A stretch of 11,121 nt of DNA from Stramenopiles sp. TOSAG23-2 (Eukaryota; Sar): positions 1-11,121 of the forward strand of contig LT649961.1 of NCBI GenBank assembly GCA_900128395.1, in the 5' to 3' direction. Positions 1 through 7,530 of this stretch are shown here, in pieces (within the stretch, counting starts at the first letter, position 1; each line of letters starts with the position of its first letter). The translations under genes were made by a program, and so were the position numbers. The notes beneath the pieces are model-generated. The model saw only the letters and a program-made list of their open reading frames with translations. It was not told the origin of the DNA and made no database searches.

Positions 1-1046
1 AACATGTGTTTGGGTTAGATCATGCCATAGAAGCGTTAAAACCATATATATTGCAATGTCGATTTCCATCATTATTGAAAGGCAAAAGATCAATGGTAAA
101 TCATGGAATATTATTATACGGCCCGCAAGGTACTGGAAAATCATATTTAGCAAAAGCAGTTGCAAAAGAAGCAAAGGCAAAATTAATTATTCCATCTGGT
201 CAAGATTTATTAAAAACTGGTGAAGAAATGTTGAAGAAATTATTTGATCAAGCTCGTCGTAGTATTATAGAAGAAGTGGTTGATGGAAACGACGATGATC
301 GTTTTCAGTCATCTATATTATTATTTCATCGCATCGATTCATGGCCAGAGAATGTAATTGAATGTTTTAACGCTGAATTGAAAACAATATCCATTCAACC
401 AATATTTGTAATAGGTACAACAAACATGCCATGGAAGTTAAACAATAGATTAACAAATAGATTTTCGTTACGATTATATATTAATTTACCAGATAAAGAT
501 GCACGTGTAAAAATATTTAAAATGCAATTAAATAAAGTAAAACATCAATTAAATGAACATAGTGATTTTGATGTATTAGCATTATTATCAAACGGATATT
601 CTGGGAAAGATATTAATAATGTTGTAAAAGAAGCATTGATGGAACCAATACGTGAATGTCAAAAGGCACGTTTTTTTAAAATAACAAATGAACATCAAAT
701 GTTAGTACCAGTAATAAAATACCCACCATGTAGTCAATGTCCAATGAAATTTGAAAAAGATAAAAAAGAATTGTTATGTAGAACGTCTTGGTCATCCAAA
801 CTAAAATATTTGGTTGTTGTAGGTGAATTTACACTATTTACAGGTTCGATACGTATTCAAGTAACAGATCCAGGATTTCCTTCCAATAAATTACAAATTG
901 GAGATCTATCGTTTTATCATTTGAAAAAAATATTAGAAAGTCGTAGTATGGATAATAATAAGATGAAGAAAGGTGATTTGAATGGTGGTGTTGATGAAGA
1001 AGTGTTGTTGAAACAGTTTGATAAATGGACGGAGGAGTTTGGGTAA
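1..1046 (+). CDS. Vps4-like AAA ATPase, probable pseudo-ATPase, 5' partial
   Basis: Vps4 is the AAA ATPase that disassembles ESCRT-III filaments on endosomal and other membranes. The frame is open at the left edge: the GTG at 6 is an internal Val codon, so an N-terminal MIT domain may lie outside the window. Counting from that Val, I see the fold-leading segment FGLDHAIEALK, Walker A GPQGTGKS (39-46), sensor-1 GTTN with MPWKL (137-144) and the Vps4-type segment ALMEPIRECQKARFFK (210-225). The end, FDKWTEEFG, matches the usual Vps4 C-terminus. Three expected elements are changed. Walker B reads SILLFHRIDS, with His108-Arg109 where Asp-Glu belong. The pore-loop-1 aromatic (normally KWMGES) is missing. 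The Arg-rich loop after Walker B is deleted, and the arginine-finger region reads RLTNRF. It is therefore likely a non-hydrolysing paralogue. The stop overlaps GTAAGT, so a further 3' exon cannot be excluded. Family confidence is high; inactivity is inferred. Confidence 0.88.
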   Translation, partial: HVFGLDHAIEALKPYILQCRFPSLLKGKRSMVNHGILLYGPQGTGKSYLAKAVAKEAKAKLIIPSGQDLLKTGEEMLKKLFDQARRSIIEEVVDGNDDDRFQSSILLFHRIDSWPENVIECFNAELKTISIQPIFVIGTTNMPWKLNNRLTNRFSLRLYINLPDKDARVKIFKMQLNKVKHQLNEHSDFDVLALLSNGYSGKDINNVVKEALMEPIRECQKARFFKITNEHQMLVPVIKYPPCSQCPMKFEKDKKELLCRTSWSSKLKYLVVVGEFTLFTGSIRIQVTDPGFPSNKLQIGDLSFYHLKKILESRSMDNNKMKKGDLNGGVDEEVLLKQFDKWTEEFG

Positions 1047-1204
1047 GTGGGTATAAGTGTCAAAGAGGGTATATTATATTTGCGCCCGTAAATATTACGA
1101 CGATGTGTTCTCATCTTTAAAATATAATACTTCGTATATTTTTTTAATACTAGTTCGTTTTATAATATTTTATTTTTTTATATATTATAGTATGCATATA
1201 TATC

Positions 1205-1260
1205 GATGGTTAAAATCTACGTAAGTTATAATAATTTTTACACTCTTCTCGTGTTAAGTA
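1205..1260 (+). repeat. GATGGTTAAAATCTA element with downstream hairpin, copy 1
   Basis: GATGGTTAAAATCTA (1205-1219) is followed by an AT stretch and then ACAC (1240-1243), a 7-nt loop, and GTGT (1251-1254), with flanking T/A pairs outside one mismatch. Related copies occur at 7204-7251 and 7382-7419, plus a motif-only copy on the minus strand at 7585-7600. It lies 159 bp past the Vps4-like stop. It could be a 3'-end element or part of a miniature transposon. Confidence 0.5.
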
Positions 1261-1339
1261 TAATATGCTCAATACTCAATCGCAAGAATAATATTATAAT
1301 ACTCTATCCTACTATAGTAAAGCTCTAACGCACCTCTAC

Positions 1340-1510
1340 AAACTAATACTCTACAAGCACGAGTAGGTTTCTATCCTTCCATGCACACTCGTTGAACGGG
1401 CTGGACGTCGGATTCATTCGAAAACGGTGAGGTTGTCGAAGTGAAAGATCCTGTTGTGAACAACAACCGGTAACTATCCGGAGAAAGATCTTGAAGTGCA
1501 CGGTTGTGGC
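1340..1510. other. GC-richer island in AT-rich spacer, possible gene remnant
   Basis: Base composition shifts abruptly here from very AT-rich flanks. On the minus strand, one frame is open from 1565 to the TAG at 1371-1373 (64 codons) and translates to a mixed, non-repetitive peptide containing IIVYDNCHNRALQDLSPDSY and later SNESDVQPVQRVCMEG. This looks more protein-like than the neighbouring translations, but there is no ATG-led full domain and I do not recognise a family. The plus strand also has a loose internal repeat (GTGAAAGATCCTGTTGTG and GAGAAAGATCTTGAAGTG). It could be a decayed exon, a transposon scrap or a non-coding RNA. Confidence 0.3.
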
Positions 1511-1580
1511 AATTATCATATACGATAATACGTTGTCGTATATCAGTACACTTCGTATGATGATATCATATATATATAAT

Positions 1581-1625
1581 TTACGCATAATTTATTGTTT
1601 TAATTTACTCAGAATGATAATTCCT
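1581..1625 (+). repeat. dispersed AT-rich repeat B, copy 1
   Basis: The sequence ACGCATAATTTATTGTT, a few bases, AATTTACTCA and then ATGATAATTCCT recurs at 7460-7499 and 7531-7570, with a looser copy at about 10033-10079. All copies are in convergent or 3'-flanking spacers. Confidence 0.55.
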
Positions 1626-1690
1626 GTACGTACGTACTTCGTACTCTTCAAAACTTCAAAAGAATACAATATAACTGAAATAATCTATCT

Positions 1691-1708
1691 CACACTATGC
1701 ATAGTGTG
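1691..1708. repeat. 18-bp perfect palindrome
   Basis: CACACTATGCATAGTGTG is its own reverse complement. It lies downstream of the ancestral pirin stop on the minus strand. No function is evident. Confidence 0.6.
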
Positions 1709-1776
1709 TATCATATTATATGAAAAAGAGTGTGTAAAAATACAGCAGGACCCGCCGTGTGTGTGTGTGTGTTTTT

Positions 1777-1825
1777 TTAAAATCTTCCATTATTATAATC
1801 ATCAAATGCTTGCTCTAACTCATCG
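1777..1825 (-). CDS. ancestral pirin C-terminal codons, now beyond a frameshifting duplication
   Basis: Read on the minus strand, this segment encodes [15 protein letters not shown] followed by TAA at 1777-1779. It follows FVMNTR directly once one copy of the 92-bp duplication is ignored. The match to a normal pirin C-terminus shows that the duplication came after the gene was intact. Whether it is still translated depends on splicing out 1900-1991. Confidence 0.75.
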
Positions 1826-2009
1826 CGTGTATTCATCACAAATGGTCCATGTGATGCTATTGGTTCACCAATAAATGGTTCCCCAGCTAATAATAATACC
1901 TTTGCTTTACCATCACCCGTGTATTCATCACAAATGGTCCATGTGATGCTATTGGTTCACCAATAAATGGTTCCCCAGCTAATAATAATACCTTTGCTTT
2001 ACCATCACC
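1826..2009. repeat. perfect 92-bp tandem duplication in the pirin 3' coding region
   Basis: Bases 1826-1917 and 1918-2009 are identical over all 92 positions. The base after each copy differs (C1918 against A2010), as does the base before each (G1825 against C1917). Because 92 is not a multiple of three, continuous translation goes out of frame. Confidence 0.97.
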
Positions 2010-3044
2010 ATCATCCGTACCTAATGATTTTAAAATAATTTTTGTATTCTCATCATCACGATTCATTAATACCACATCTTGTGGCCCAAGTATTTGATCA
2101 TTTTGTATTTGTATTTTCCCACTACGAACAAAGATAATAACATTATTACCTTTTACCGTATCAAATTCATATACATTTGATGTATTATGTATATTTATAT
2201 CTAACATATCAACTTGGCTAAATGTTTTTGCCGGTCCAATTACACCTTTAAATTGTCCAGCAATAACACGTACATATCCAGATGTATTGTTATTATTATC
2301 ATTATTGAATTCGCATGTACCATCATTTTCTTTCTCATCGCTATTATTGTTATTATTATTATTATCATCATCATTGGCACAATCTTTATTATTATCATTA
2401 CTAATGGTCTCCTTCTCCTCATTATTATATATATACAACGGTGAAGATGGAATTTCATTTGATAAAATTGGTTGATAACGTGGAGTTGTTAATTTGAACT
2501 TTTTCGGTAAATTTACCCATAGCTGGCACATTTCTAGAATTCCACCTGTTTTAGCAAATGTTCTGGAATGAAATTCTTCATGTATAATGCCTTTTGCAGC
2601 TGTCATCCATTGCACATCGCCATGCCCAATAATCCCTTTATTACCTTTGTTATCACCATGTTCCACTTCACCTTGAAATGCAATTGTTACAGTTTCAAAT
2701 CCACGATGTGGATGTTTACCAACCCCTAATTTTTTTGTAGTTGGTGGAAAATATTTTGGTTTTCCATAATCAAACATTAGAAATGGTGATAATTCTTCAC
2801 TAAAAGCTTTATCGGCAAAAACAGGATATACATGAAATCCATTTCCAACCCAGTGTGGTGATGGCTTACGCAGTATTTGTTTCACAGATTTCAGCATGTT
2901 ATTATTATTATTATTATTTGTTATTTTGTTTGAAAATGATAAAATAATATGATTGTTCAATGATAAAATTGATAATAATATTGTTGATATAAACAGAGGA
3001 TAATTGGTAATAAATTTTCGTATGGTGTTATTGTTATTATCCAT
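1887..3044 (-). CDS. pirin family protein with N-terminal extension and altered C-terminus
   Basis: Pirins are iron-binding bicupin proteins, nuclear cofactors or quercetinase-like dioxygenases depending on the organism. The N-cupin is nearly complete. [10 protein letters not shown] supplies two His ligands and [16 protein letters not shown] supplies the third His and the Glu. [27 protein letters not shown] and [15 protein letters not shown] follow in normal order. About 55 Asn/Asp-rich residues, encoded by AAT/AAC repeats, interrupt the linker before YVRVIAG. The ATG at 3044 adds about 49 residues before the usual start-like [16 protein letters not shown], with a hydrophobic stretch at residues 15-37 that could be a signal or membrane anchor. 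A 92-bp tandem duplication shifts the frame after FVMNTR, giving the short tail VMVKQRYYY. Without it, or if 1900-1991 is spliced out, the frame reads [16 protein letters not shown] and stops at 1777, the expected pirin ending (391 aa). Confidence 0.93.
   Translation of the reverse strand: MDNNNNTIRKFITNYPLFISTILLSILSLNNHIILSFSNKITNNNNNNNMLKSVKQILRKPSPHWVGNGFHVYPVFADKAFSEELSPFLMFDYGKPKYFPPTTKKLGVGKHPHRGFETVTIAFQGEVEHGDNKGNKGIIGHGDVQWMTAAKGIIHEEFHSRTFAKTGGILEMCQLWVNLPKKFKLTTPRYQPILSNEIPSSPLYIYNNEEKETISNDNNKDCANDDDNNNNNNNSDEKENDGTCEFNNDNNNNTSGYVRVIAGQFKGVIGPAKTFSQVDMLDINIHNTSNVYEFDTVKGNNVIIFVRSGKIQIQNDQILGPQDVVLMNRDDENTKIILKSLGTDDGDGKAKVLLLAGEPFIGEPIASHGPFVMNTRVMVKQRYYY
1900..1991 (-). other. 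candidate nascent 92-nt intron created by duplication of AG|GT
   Basis: The repeat unit contains GCAAAG|GTATTA once on the minus strand, so two copies place a GT (1991-1990) and an AG (1901-1900) exactly 92 nt apart. Removing 1991 to 1900 restores the single-copy sequence at a codon boundary (phase 0, between KAK and VLLLAG). The donor GTATTA is weak. I see no CTAAC branch site or pyrimidine tract, unlike the cyclin intron in this window. The geometry is certain; splicing is a hypothesis. Confidence 0.35.
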
Positions 3045-3110
3045 TGATATGAGGTAATGCGTACAGCGCAGAGTTTTCTTAACAGGGATTTACTCTGGCA
3101 AGCGGAGAAT

Positions 3111-3298
3111 TATCCAAGCGGGCAAGCTGAGATTTCCAGTTGTTCTTCTGCAACAACAAATGTTCATCCGTCTCTTCTTCGATCATCTGCTTCTTCGATC
3201 ATCTTATCCAAGCGGGCAAGCTGAGATTTCCAGTTGTTCTTCTGCAACAACAAATGTTCATCCGTCTCTTCTTCGATCATCTGCTTCTTCGATCATCT
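3111..3298. repeat. perfect 94-bp tandem duplication upstream of pirin
   Basis: Bases 3111-3204 and 3205-3298 are identical. The unit starts TATCCAAGCGGGCAAGC and ends in two copies of CTTCTTCGATCATCT. It lies 67-254 bp upstream of the pirin ATG. On the minus strand part of it reads as an open coiled-coil-like peptide (3164-3280), and the 94-bp period breaks that frame. Confidence 0.96.
3164..3280 (-). pseudogene. coiled-coil-like ORF fragment across the 94-bp repeat junction
   Basis: From an ATG at 3280, the minus strand encodes 38 residues: MIEEETDEHLLLQKNNWKSQ, then LARLDKMIEEADDRRRDG and TGA. The Glu/Lys/Leu pattern is typical of a charged helix. The second MIEEADD comes from the second repeat copy in a shifted frame. 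Upstream, the 16-bp minisatellite encodes more IEEAD-type peptides, but with repeated frame breaks. It may be a fragment of a decayed coiled-coil gene or a chance product of a GAAGAAGC-rich repeat. I cannot assign a family. Confidence 0.25.
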
Positions 3299-3372
3299 GT
3301 TTCGCGATCATCTTCTGCTTTCTGCTTCTTCGATCATGTGCTTATTATTATCTGCTTCTTCGATCTTCGTCA
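3299..3372. repeat. degenerate 16-bp minisatellite CTTCTTCGATCATCTG
   Basis: Variants of CTTCTTCGATCATCTG continue past the 94-bp duplication, for example at about 3327 and 3353, and also form the tail of each 94-bp unit. From 3373 to 3596 I see no gene, only AT-rich sequence with a GGTTAAAATACTAA stretch near 3496 that loosely resembles the spacer repeat. Confidence 0.6.
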
Positions 3373-3596
3373 CTGCAACTGCACCACTCTTCTATAGACT
3401 ACTACAGCAACTGCTATACTAATCCTAATTTTGTGCTATCATCCAACTTTTATTCCGGGTATAGAAAGATACTGTAGAAAGATATATCATTATTAGGTTA
3501 AAATACTAATTGTCTATTTTTATATTAATATATCAGAAATGTATAAATAATTTAAACATTGTATAATATATGTTTTTATGATATTTTTTTGTAATT

Positions 3597-4158
3597 CTAA
3601 TTCGTCGTTTGACTATTCATCTTATTTCTAATACGCCTATTTCTAATTTTCCAATAATTTTGTGGTTGACTGCGAATAAAAAATTCATTCTCAAATTCTA
3701 GTGTAGAAGAGTCTTTTGCACTTTTCTTGAATCCATAATTGTTCACCTACGAGAGAATTTCCACGTTGTGCTTGATGGTAATTTGATGAGCTGCTACTAT
3801 CTCCATTTTTGGAACTATTATTCATGTCCACAGGACCTCTTGCGAATTTTTCCATGGGGGGAGAAGATTTTAATAACGATGCGGAATTAAAACGCAATTG
3901 TACCGGCTCATAAGATTTCGATTCCGTTGGTACATCATCATCCGTCAAATCAATGTAATTACTACTATCATGCAAGTTTGATTCTGGTTCCTCTTGTTGA
4001 TATTGTTGTTCTCCAACAGTATTGTTACCACTCAAAGCACTACTATTTGTACCATTCATTGATGAGTCACCCATATACATGGGCAAATTCAAAAACTTAA
4101 GAGCATGTTCATGTTGGAGCGAAATATCCTTAGGTAACGAATCATTGTTAGTGTTCAT
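3597..4158 (-). CDS. hypothetical Ser/Asn-rich protein with SUMO-interaction-like motif; frame break near 3746
   Basis: The ATG at 4158 opens a 155-residue frame to the TGA at 3691-3693. It is polar and low in complexity (Asn, Ser, Gln). At residues 68-75 lies YIDLTDDD, a hydrophobic core followed by acidic residues that fits the canonical SUMO-interacting motif. The last 16 or so residues of this frame look non-coding. A different minus frame is open from 3746 to a TAG at 3597-3599. It encodes 49 residues including KKSAKDSSTLEFENEFF and NYWKIRNRRIRNK, a basic helix-like end. A single-base change near 3746, or an intron ending at TCTCTCGTAG (last base 3747), would join them into about 186 residues. 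I find no good donor site, so a frameshift is simpler. No family is recognised; a nuclear role is only suggested by the motif and the basic tail. Confidence 0.5.
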
Positions 4159-5183
4159 GTCAAATTACGTTTTTTTTAAATTAATAATTCGATTTGAGTT
4201 TGAAACAAAATACTATAATATTATTAAATATATTCTATATTATTTTCTCCGTATATAAAATGGAAATACAATAGCTTATATTTCCTCGTTATAATGATGT
4301 ATATTTGCTGCTTCTTTTTATTCTTGTTGTTATCCGATATTTGTGTATATATATGTAATTGCGTTTGTATGTAATTGTTTGTGTTTATGGTGATTGATTG
4401 TTTATTCAATTGTTACATGTAGTCATTTGTCATTTTAATTTCGTTTTGATGAATGCTGGATTGATGATGAAGAAGAAATGATTTCAATGATATTAGCACA
4501 TTAACATTAAATAATACCAGGTTTTGTACTTAATACAATATTGTTTTCGAAAATGTCAATTTTATTTTTCTAATATTTGAAAAAACAGCAAAATTATCCG
4601 AAGATACACAAAACATAACAAATATTTTCCCCATAGTGAATAGTGTTACATGTACAGTTTTGACACGGTTTGCACAGTGTTGGAAGATTTGTATTATGGA
4701 GGTGTTTTTAGTTTAACGAAGCTATACAATGTACACAGCATTGTAAAATTTCCTAATGAAAACATACCGTGCGTTGTTGGCGCCAGAAATTCAAATAAAA
4801 CCACAACACGAGAAAATTGGCACATTTGTCGCCTCTCCCTATCAAGTTGTTAAATTACAGTATACTAATATTGCACTTAATTTTATTTTTTTGTTAAATC
4901 GGAGGGATTAATGTGAACACTACTATTCCTTATTAAAAATAATAGCACTATAATTGAAATAATAATAATATTATAATAATTTTTTCAATAGTAATAATAA
5001 TCTATAATAATAATAATCAATTTATTATGTAATTAATAACTAAAAACTACTAAGTATTGTTCCCAATAGATGTCTATATGTCTATGTTACAAGTGTATAA
5101 TACAAACATTATACAATCAATACAAAACATTATTCAATCAATACTGGTAAAAAAAATAGTAAAACGAACGATTGGCAATAAAC
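4159..5183. other. divergent AT-rich spacer, mostly empty
   Basis: This lies between the starts of the 3597-4158 gene and the cyclin-like gene. Apart from the weak ORFs at 4650-4853 and 4756-4911, I see only AAT/ATA-rich runs (4960-5040) and a 21-bp near-repeat of ACATTATACAATCAATAC at 5106-5144. A promoter is expected on each side, but no motif is distinct enough to call. Confidence 0.5.
4756..4911 (+). CDS. small ORF, 51 aa, unrecognised
   Basis: ATG at 4756 to TAA at 4909-4911. The peptide includes YRALLAPEIQIKPQHEKIGT and FVASPYQVVKLQYTNIAL, with a balanced composition unlike the translated AT-rich spacer. An overlapping frame at 4650-4853 (67 aa, MYSFDTVCTVLEDLYYGG) is open over the same bases; at most one is likely real. 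It could be a fragment of a decayed or spliced gene. The local base composition is less AT-rich than the flanks. The last residues (NFIFLLNRRD) look non-coding. I cannot assign a family. Confidence 0.22.
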   Translation: MKTYRALLAPEIQIKPQHEKIGTFVASPYQVVKLQYTNIALNFIFLLNRRD

Positions 5184-7021
5184 ATGTCGGTCTTATCGTC
5201 TTGTATATCAGAAATGCTTCTGCAGGTTACAGAGTATAATTCAGAGGTCAATTATATTACAAAATTAATGAAAGATGAAAGTTATCCATCTGACCCGGCA
5301 TATCGTGCGCAAGATAATAAAATATATGCATATGATCGAAAATGTGCTTTGGAAAGAATGGGCAAAGTATGGGACAAAATGGGTACACATTATCTTACGG
5401 AATATGTTTTCCCCCATGCCTATTTTCATTTTAATAAAATGACGATCAAGCAAATCGATTTAGAAGTAAGTAAATACGATAAATAATCAACAAAGTGATG
5501 TTGTTTTGTCTTTGCGCATTATTACGTTTATCTCTGAAAATATAATTCTACATGTCAATATTCCATTTTAACAATCACTAACAAATCATTTTTATATCGG
5601 TATAGCATGCAGCAAATATATTAGATCGTGTCTCATCACAACATAAAATTGACTACAATTTATGTGACAAAACATGGAAAAATAACACGTACAATTATAA
5701 TATTGTTGCGATCGTGTGTTTGCATATTGTAATGAAATTTAATCATTCATCCGGATATGAAAACCCGGTGTTTTTAAATTTTCCCGGATATTTAAAAATT
5801 TTCAACGATTGTTGCGGTCATGAAGGAAAAAAGATTTTTCAAACATTTTTATCAAATGCAAAAACAACGGAAGAAAGTAAAAGAACAAGGGAGTTTGTTT
5901 ATTCAATAATTGATAAATGTGAAAGATTTATACTTCGAATAATTGATTGGCGCATTGCTGGTCTTAACATAACTCCGCAAAGAATCGTATCGTCATTTTT
6001 ACATGCAAACTGTATTATACCAAACAAAAATATTAAACGCATGTGTTATAATAAAATAGATGATAAAATTGTTGCAAATGTGGATTATACGAACATTGAA
6101 CAATTTGAAGAAGAAAATAGTAAAATTTTATACGACATGTTAGTTGAAATTATGATGTTCAATGATGAAGAAAAATTATATTCACCTGATATTTTAGCTA
6201 TTTCATCCATTATTATGACGATAGCAAAAACTATGACACTTTCCAATTGTTATTCTTTTGAATATTTTTTTAATTGCATGAAAAAACAATGTAAATATGA
6301 TGTTATTAAAGATACAAAGATTAAGAGCAAAGTAATATCTTGCTTACGATTGTTTAGAAATAAGCAATCGGAATATACTCCATACTTTTCAGATGATGAC
6401 GACAATAAAGACGATACTTTTTGGCATAATATTGATATTTTAATGGAAAGACATAAAGATGAATGCGACGTTACTGAATTATTTCATTGGAATGTTCAAG
6501 GCAATATTAATAATAGTAATCATACACCGGTCACGAAATATAATATTACTGATTCAAATAATGTCAAAAGAACTGTTACAGGCTTAAATTTCACAACGCA
6601 AACTGTTGAAAGAAATATCAAAAAATCGAAACCAGAACGACCTTTCTTAATTAAGCAGAAAAAAATTAATACAAATGTTCCTTGTCCATATGCAACTGTA
6701 CATGAGCACCAGCGTCAGCGAGGACGTATGCGGCAAACGCATATTCCAAAAGTTTCAAGAAAAAAACGTAAATATGAAGATTATTCGATACTTAAAAGCA
6801 ATGATCGCACTGATACAACAGAACCATCATCGTTGTGGTCAAGCCGTTCGCATAGTTTGCACAATGTTAATCCACTTTTTTATCGACCGACCCAAAAGAA
6901 CAATAAAAAGGCAGATATTGATAGTAATTTACCTCCCAAAAAACACCAAACACGAACTATAGCTTATCGTCAAATGATGAAAGCTCTCGAGAAAAACAGT
7001 AAACGTAGTAAACGCAAATAA
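5184..7021 (+). CDS. diverged two-exon cyclin with basic C-terminal tail
   Basis: Cyclins bind and activate cyclin-dependent kinases. Exons 5184-5465 and 5606-7021 encode 565 residues. The splice brings KQIDLE next to HAANILDRVSSQ, recreating the cyclin-box motif in which Ala and Asp-Arg are conserved; IVAIVCLHIVMKF follows as the next helix. A second box is marked by CERFILRIIDWRIAGLNITP (about residues 199-218) and LYSPDILAISSIIMTIAK. After about residue 345 the protein is polar and basic, with SRKKRK and a final NSKRSKRK that look like nuclear localisation signals. The start is the first ATG in frame (AACATGTCG). The sequence is far from the textbook A, B or D types, so I give no class. 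Downstream lies the repeat-rich convergent spacer. Confidence 0.82.
5466..5605 (+). other. spliceosomal intron, 140 nt, phase 0
   Basis: The donor is a perfect GTAAGT at 5466. The acceptor is TATAG ending at 5605. CACTAAC (5576-5582) places a branch A 24 nt before the acceptor. The intron contains in-frame stops. The alternative acceptor GCAG at 5612 would put exon 2 out of frame. Joining restores a cyclin-box motif, which is strong independent support. Confidence 0.88.
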
Positions 7022-7122
7022 CAGTTCACACGTAAATGACCACATTTTAGGTAATTGTAAAAATTCGTAGTACGAGTACTCTGCCATTATTTCGCATAAC
7101 CGGAAGAAAGAAGGTATGATAC

Positions 7123-7301
7123 ACGCACACAAAAAAGTCGAAAAAGAAAATTAAAAATATTTTTATGATAATTATAATATCAATATATTATATAATATGA
7201 TATGGGGTTAAAATCTAAAAGTTATATATAATAATTTTACACTTCTTGTGTTAAAGTAACGCACACAAAAAAATCGAAAAAGAAAATTAAAATATTTTTA
7301 T
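7123..7301 (+). repeat. imperfect tandem repeat, 136-bp period
   Basis: ACGCACACAAAAAAGTCGA and its continuation AAAAGAAAATTAAAAATATT at 7123 recur with small changes at 7259-7301. Each is followed at a distance by a GGTTAAAAT motif and a hairpin, so the whole block appears to have duplicated and then diverged. Confidence 0.6.
7204..7251 (+). repeat. GGTTAAAATCTA element with hairpin, copy 2
   Basis: GGGGTTAAAATCTA (7204-7217) is followed by ACAC (7239-7242), a 5-nt loop and GTGT (7248-7251). It starts 183 bp after the cyclin stop. Confidence 0.5.
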
Positions 7302-7381
7302 ATATAATATATTTAAATAATATATATATATATGATATATATATATGATAAGAGTATTATGATGTGGTTTATTACAATCTT

Positions 7382-7419
7382 GATGGTTAAAATTTAAGTT
7401 TTTATTACTCGTGTAATAA
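7382..7419 (+). repeat. GATGGTTAAAATTTAA element with hairpin, copy 3
   Basis: GATGGTTAAAATTTAA (7382-7397) is followed by TTATTAC (7402-7408), a TCGT loop and GTAATAA (7413-7419). The inner stem differs from copies 1 and 2 by two paired changes that keep base pairing. Confidence 0.5.
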
Positions 7420-7459
7420 TATACTCGTATAAAATTTTCTCTTATCATACTTGTATATT

Positions 7460-7499
7460 TTACGCATAATTTATTGTTAATTTACTCATGATAATTCCT
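7460..7499 (+). repeat. dispersed AT-rich repeat B, copy 2
   Basis: This closely matches 1581-1625: ACGCATAATTTATTGTT, then AATTTACTCATGATAATTCCT with a few bases missing relative to copy 1. Confidence 0.55.
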
Positions 7500-7530
7500 A
7501 AAAAATAATATATATATATGTTACATGCAT

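Larger units (their letters stand above)
1047..1776. other. convergent 3'-3' spacer, AT-rich with repeats
   Basis: No convincing gene is present between the Vps4-like gene and pirin. The spacer holds two members of a dispersed AT-rich repeat (1205-1260 and 1581-1625), a GC-richer island (about 1340-1510), short inverted repeats around 1520-1545, an 18-bp palindrome at 1691-1708, and a GT dinucleotide run followed by seven T at about 1756-1778. Apparent ORFs here are short, low in complexity and on both strands. Confidence 0.6.

Noticed and set aside
1034-1046. GTAAGT overlapping the Vps4-like stop as a true donor to a further exon
   Set aside because: The frame already ends at the expected FG of Vps4, and I cannot find a convincing acceptor or QEG-type ending downstream.
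1343-1874. Two longer spacer ORFs (minus 81 aa, plus 127 aa)
   Set aside because: Low-complexity AT translation with no domain; they overlap the pirin 3' end and the repeats.
2214-2475. ORFs of Ile, Met or Leu runs inside pirin
   Set aside because: Shadows of the AAT/AAC repeat that encodes the Asn-rich pirin insert.
3140-3477. Plus-strand Ser/Phe-rich ORFs over the tandem repeats
   Set aside because: These are translations of the CTTCTTCGATCATC minisatellite in all frames, with no sign of a protein family.
4780-4800. Primer-binding-site-like TTGGCGCCAGAAATTC with TGTTAAATCGG further down as a possible LTR start
   Set aside because: No paired long terminal repeats, target-site duplication, gag or pol sequence can be seen.
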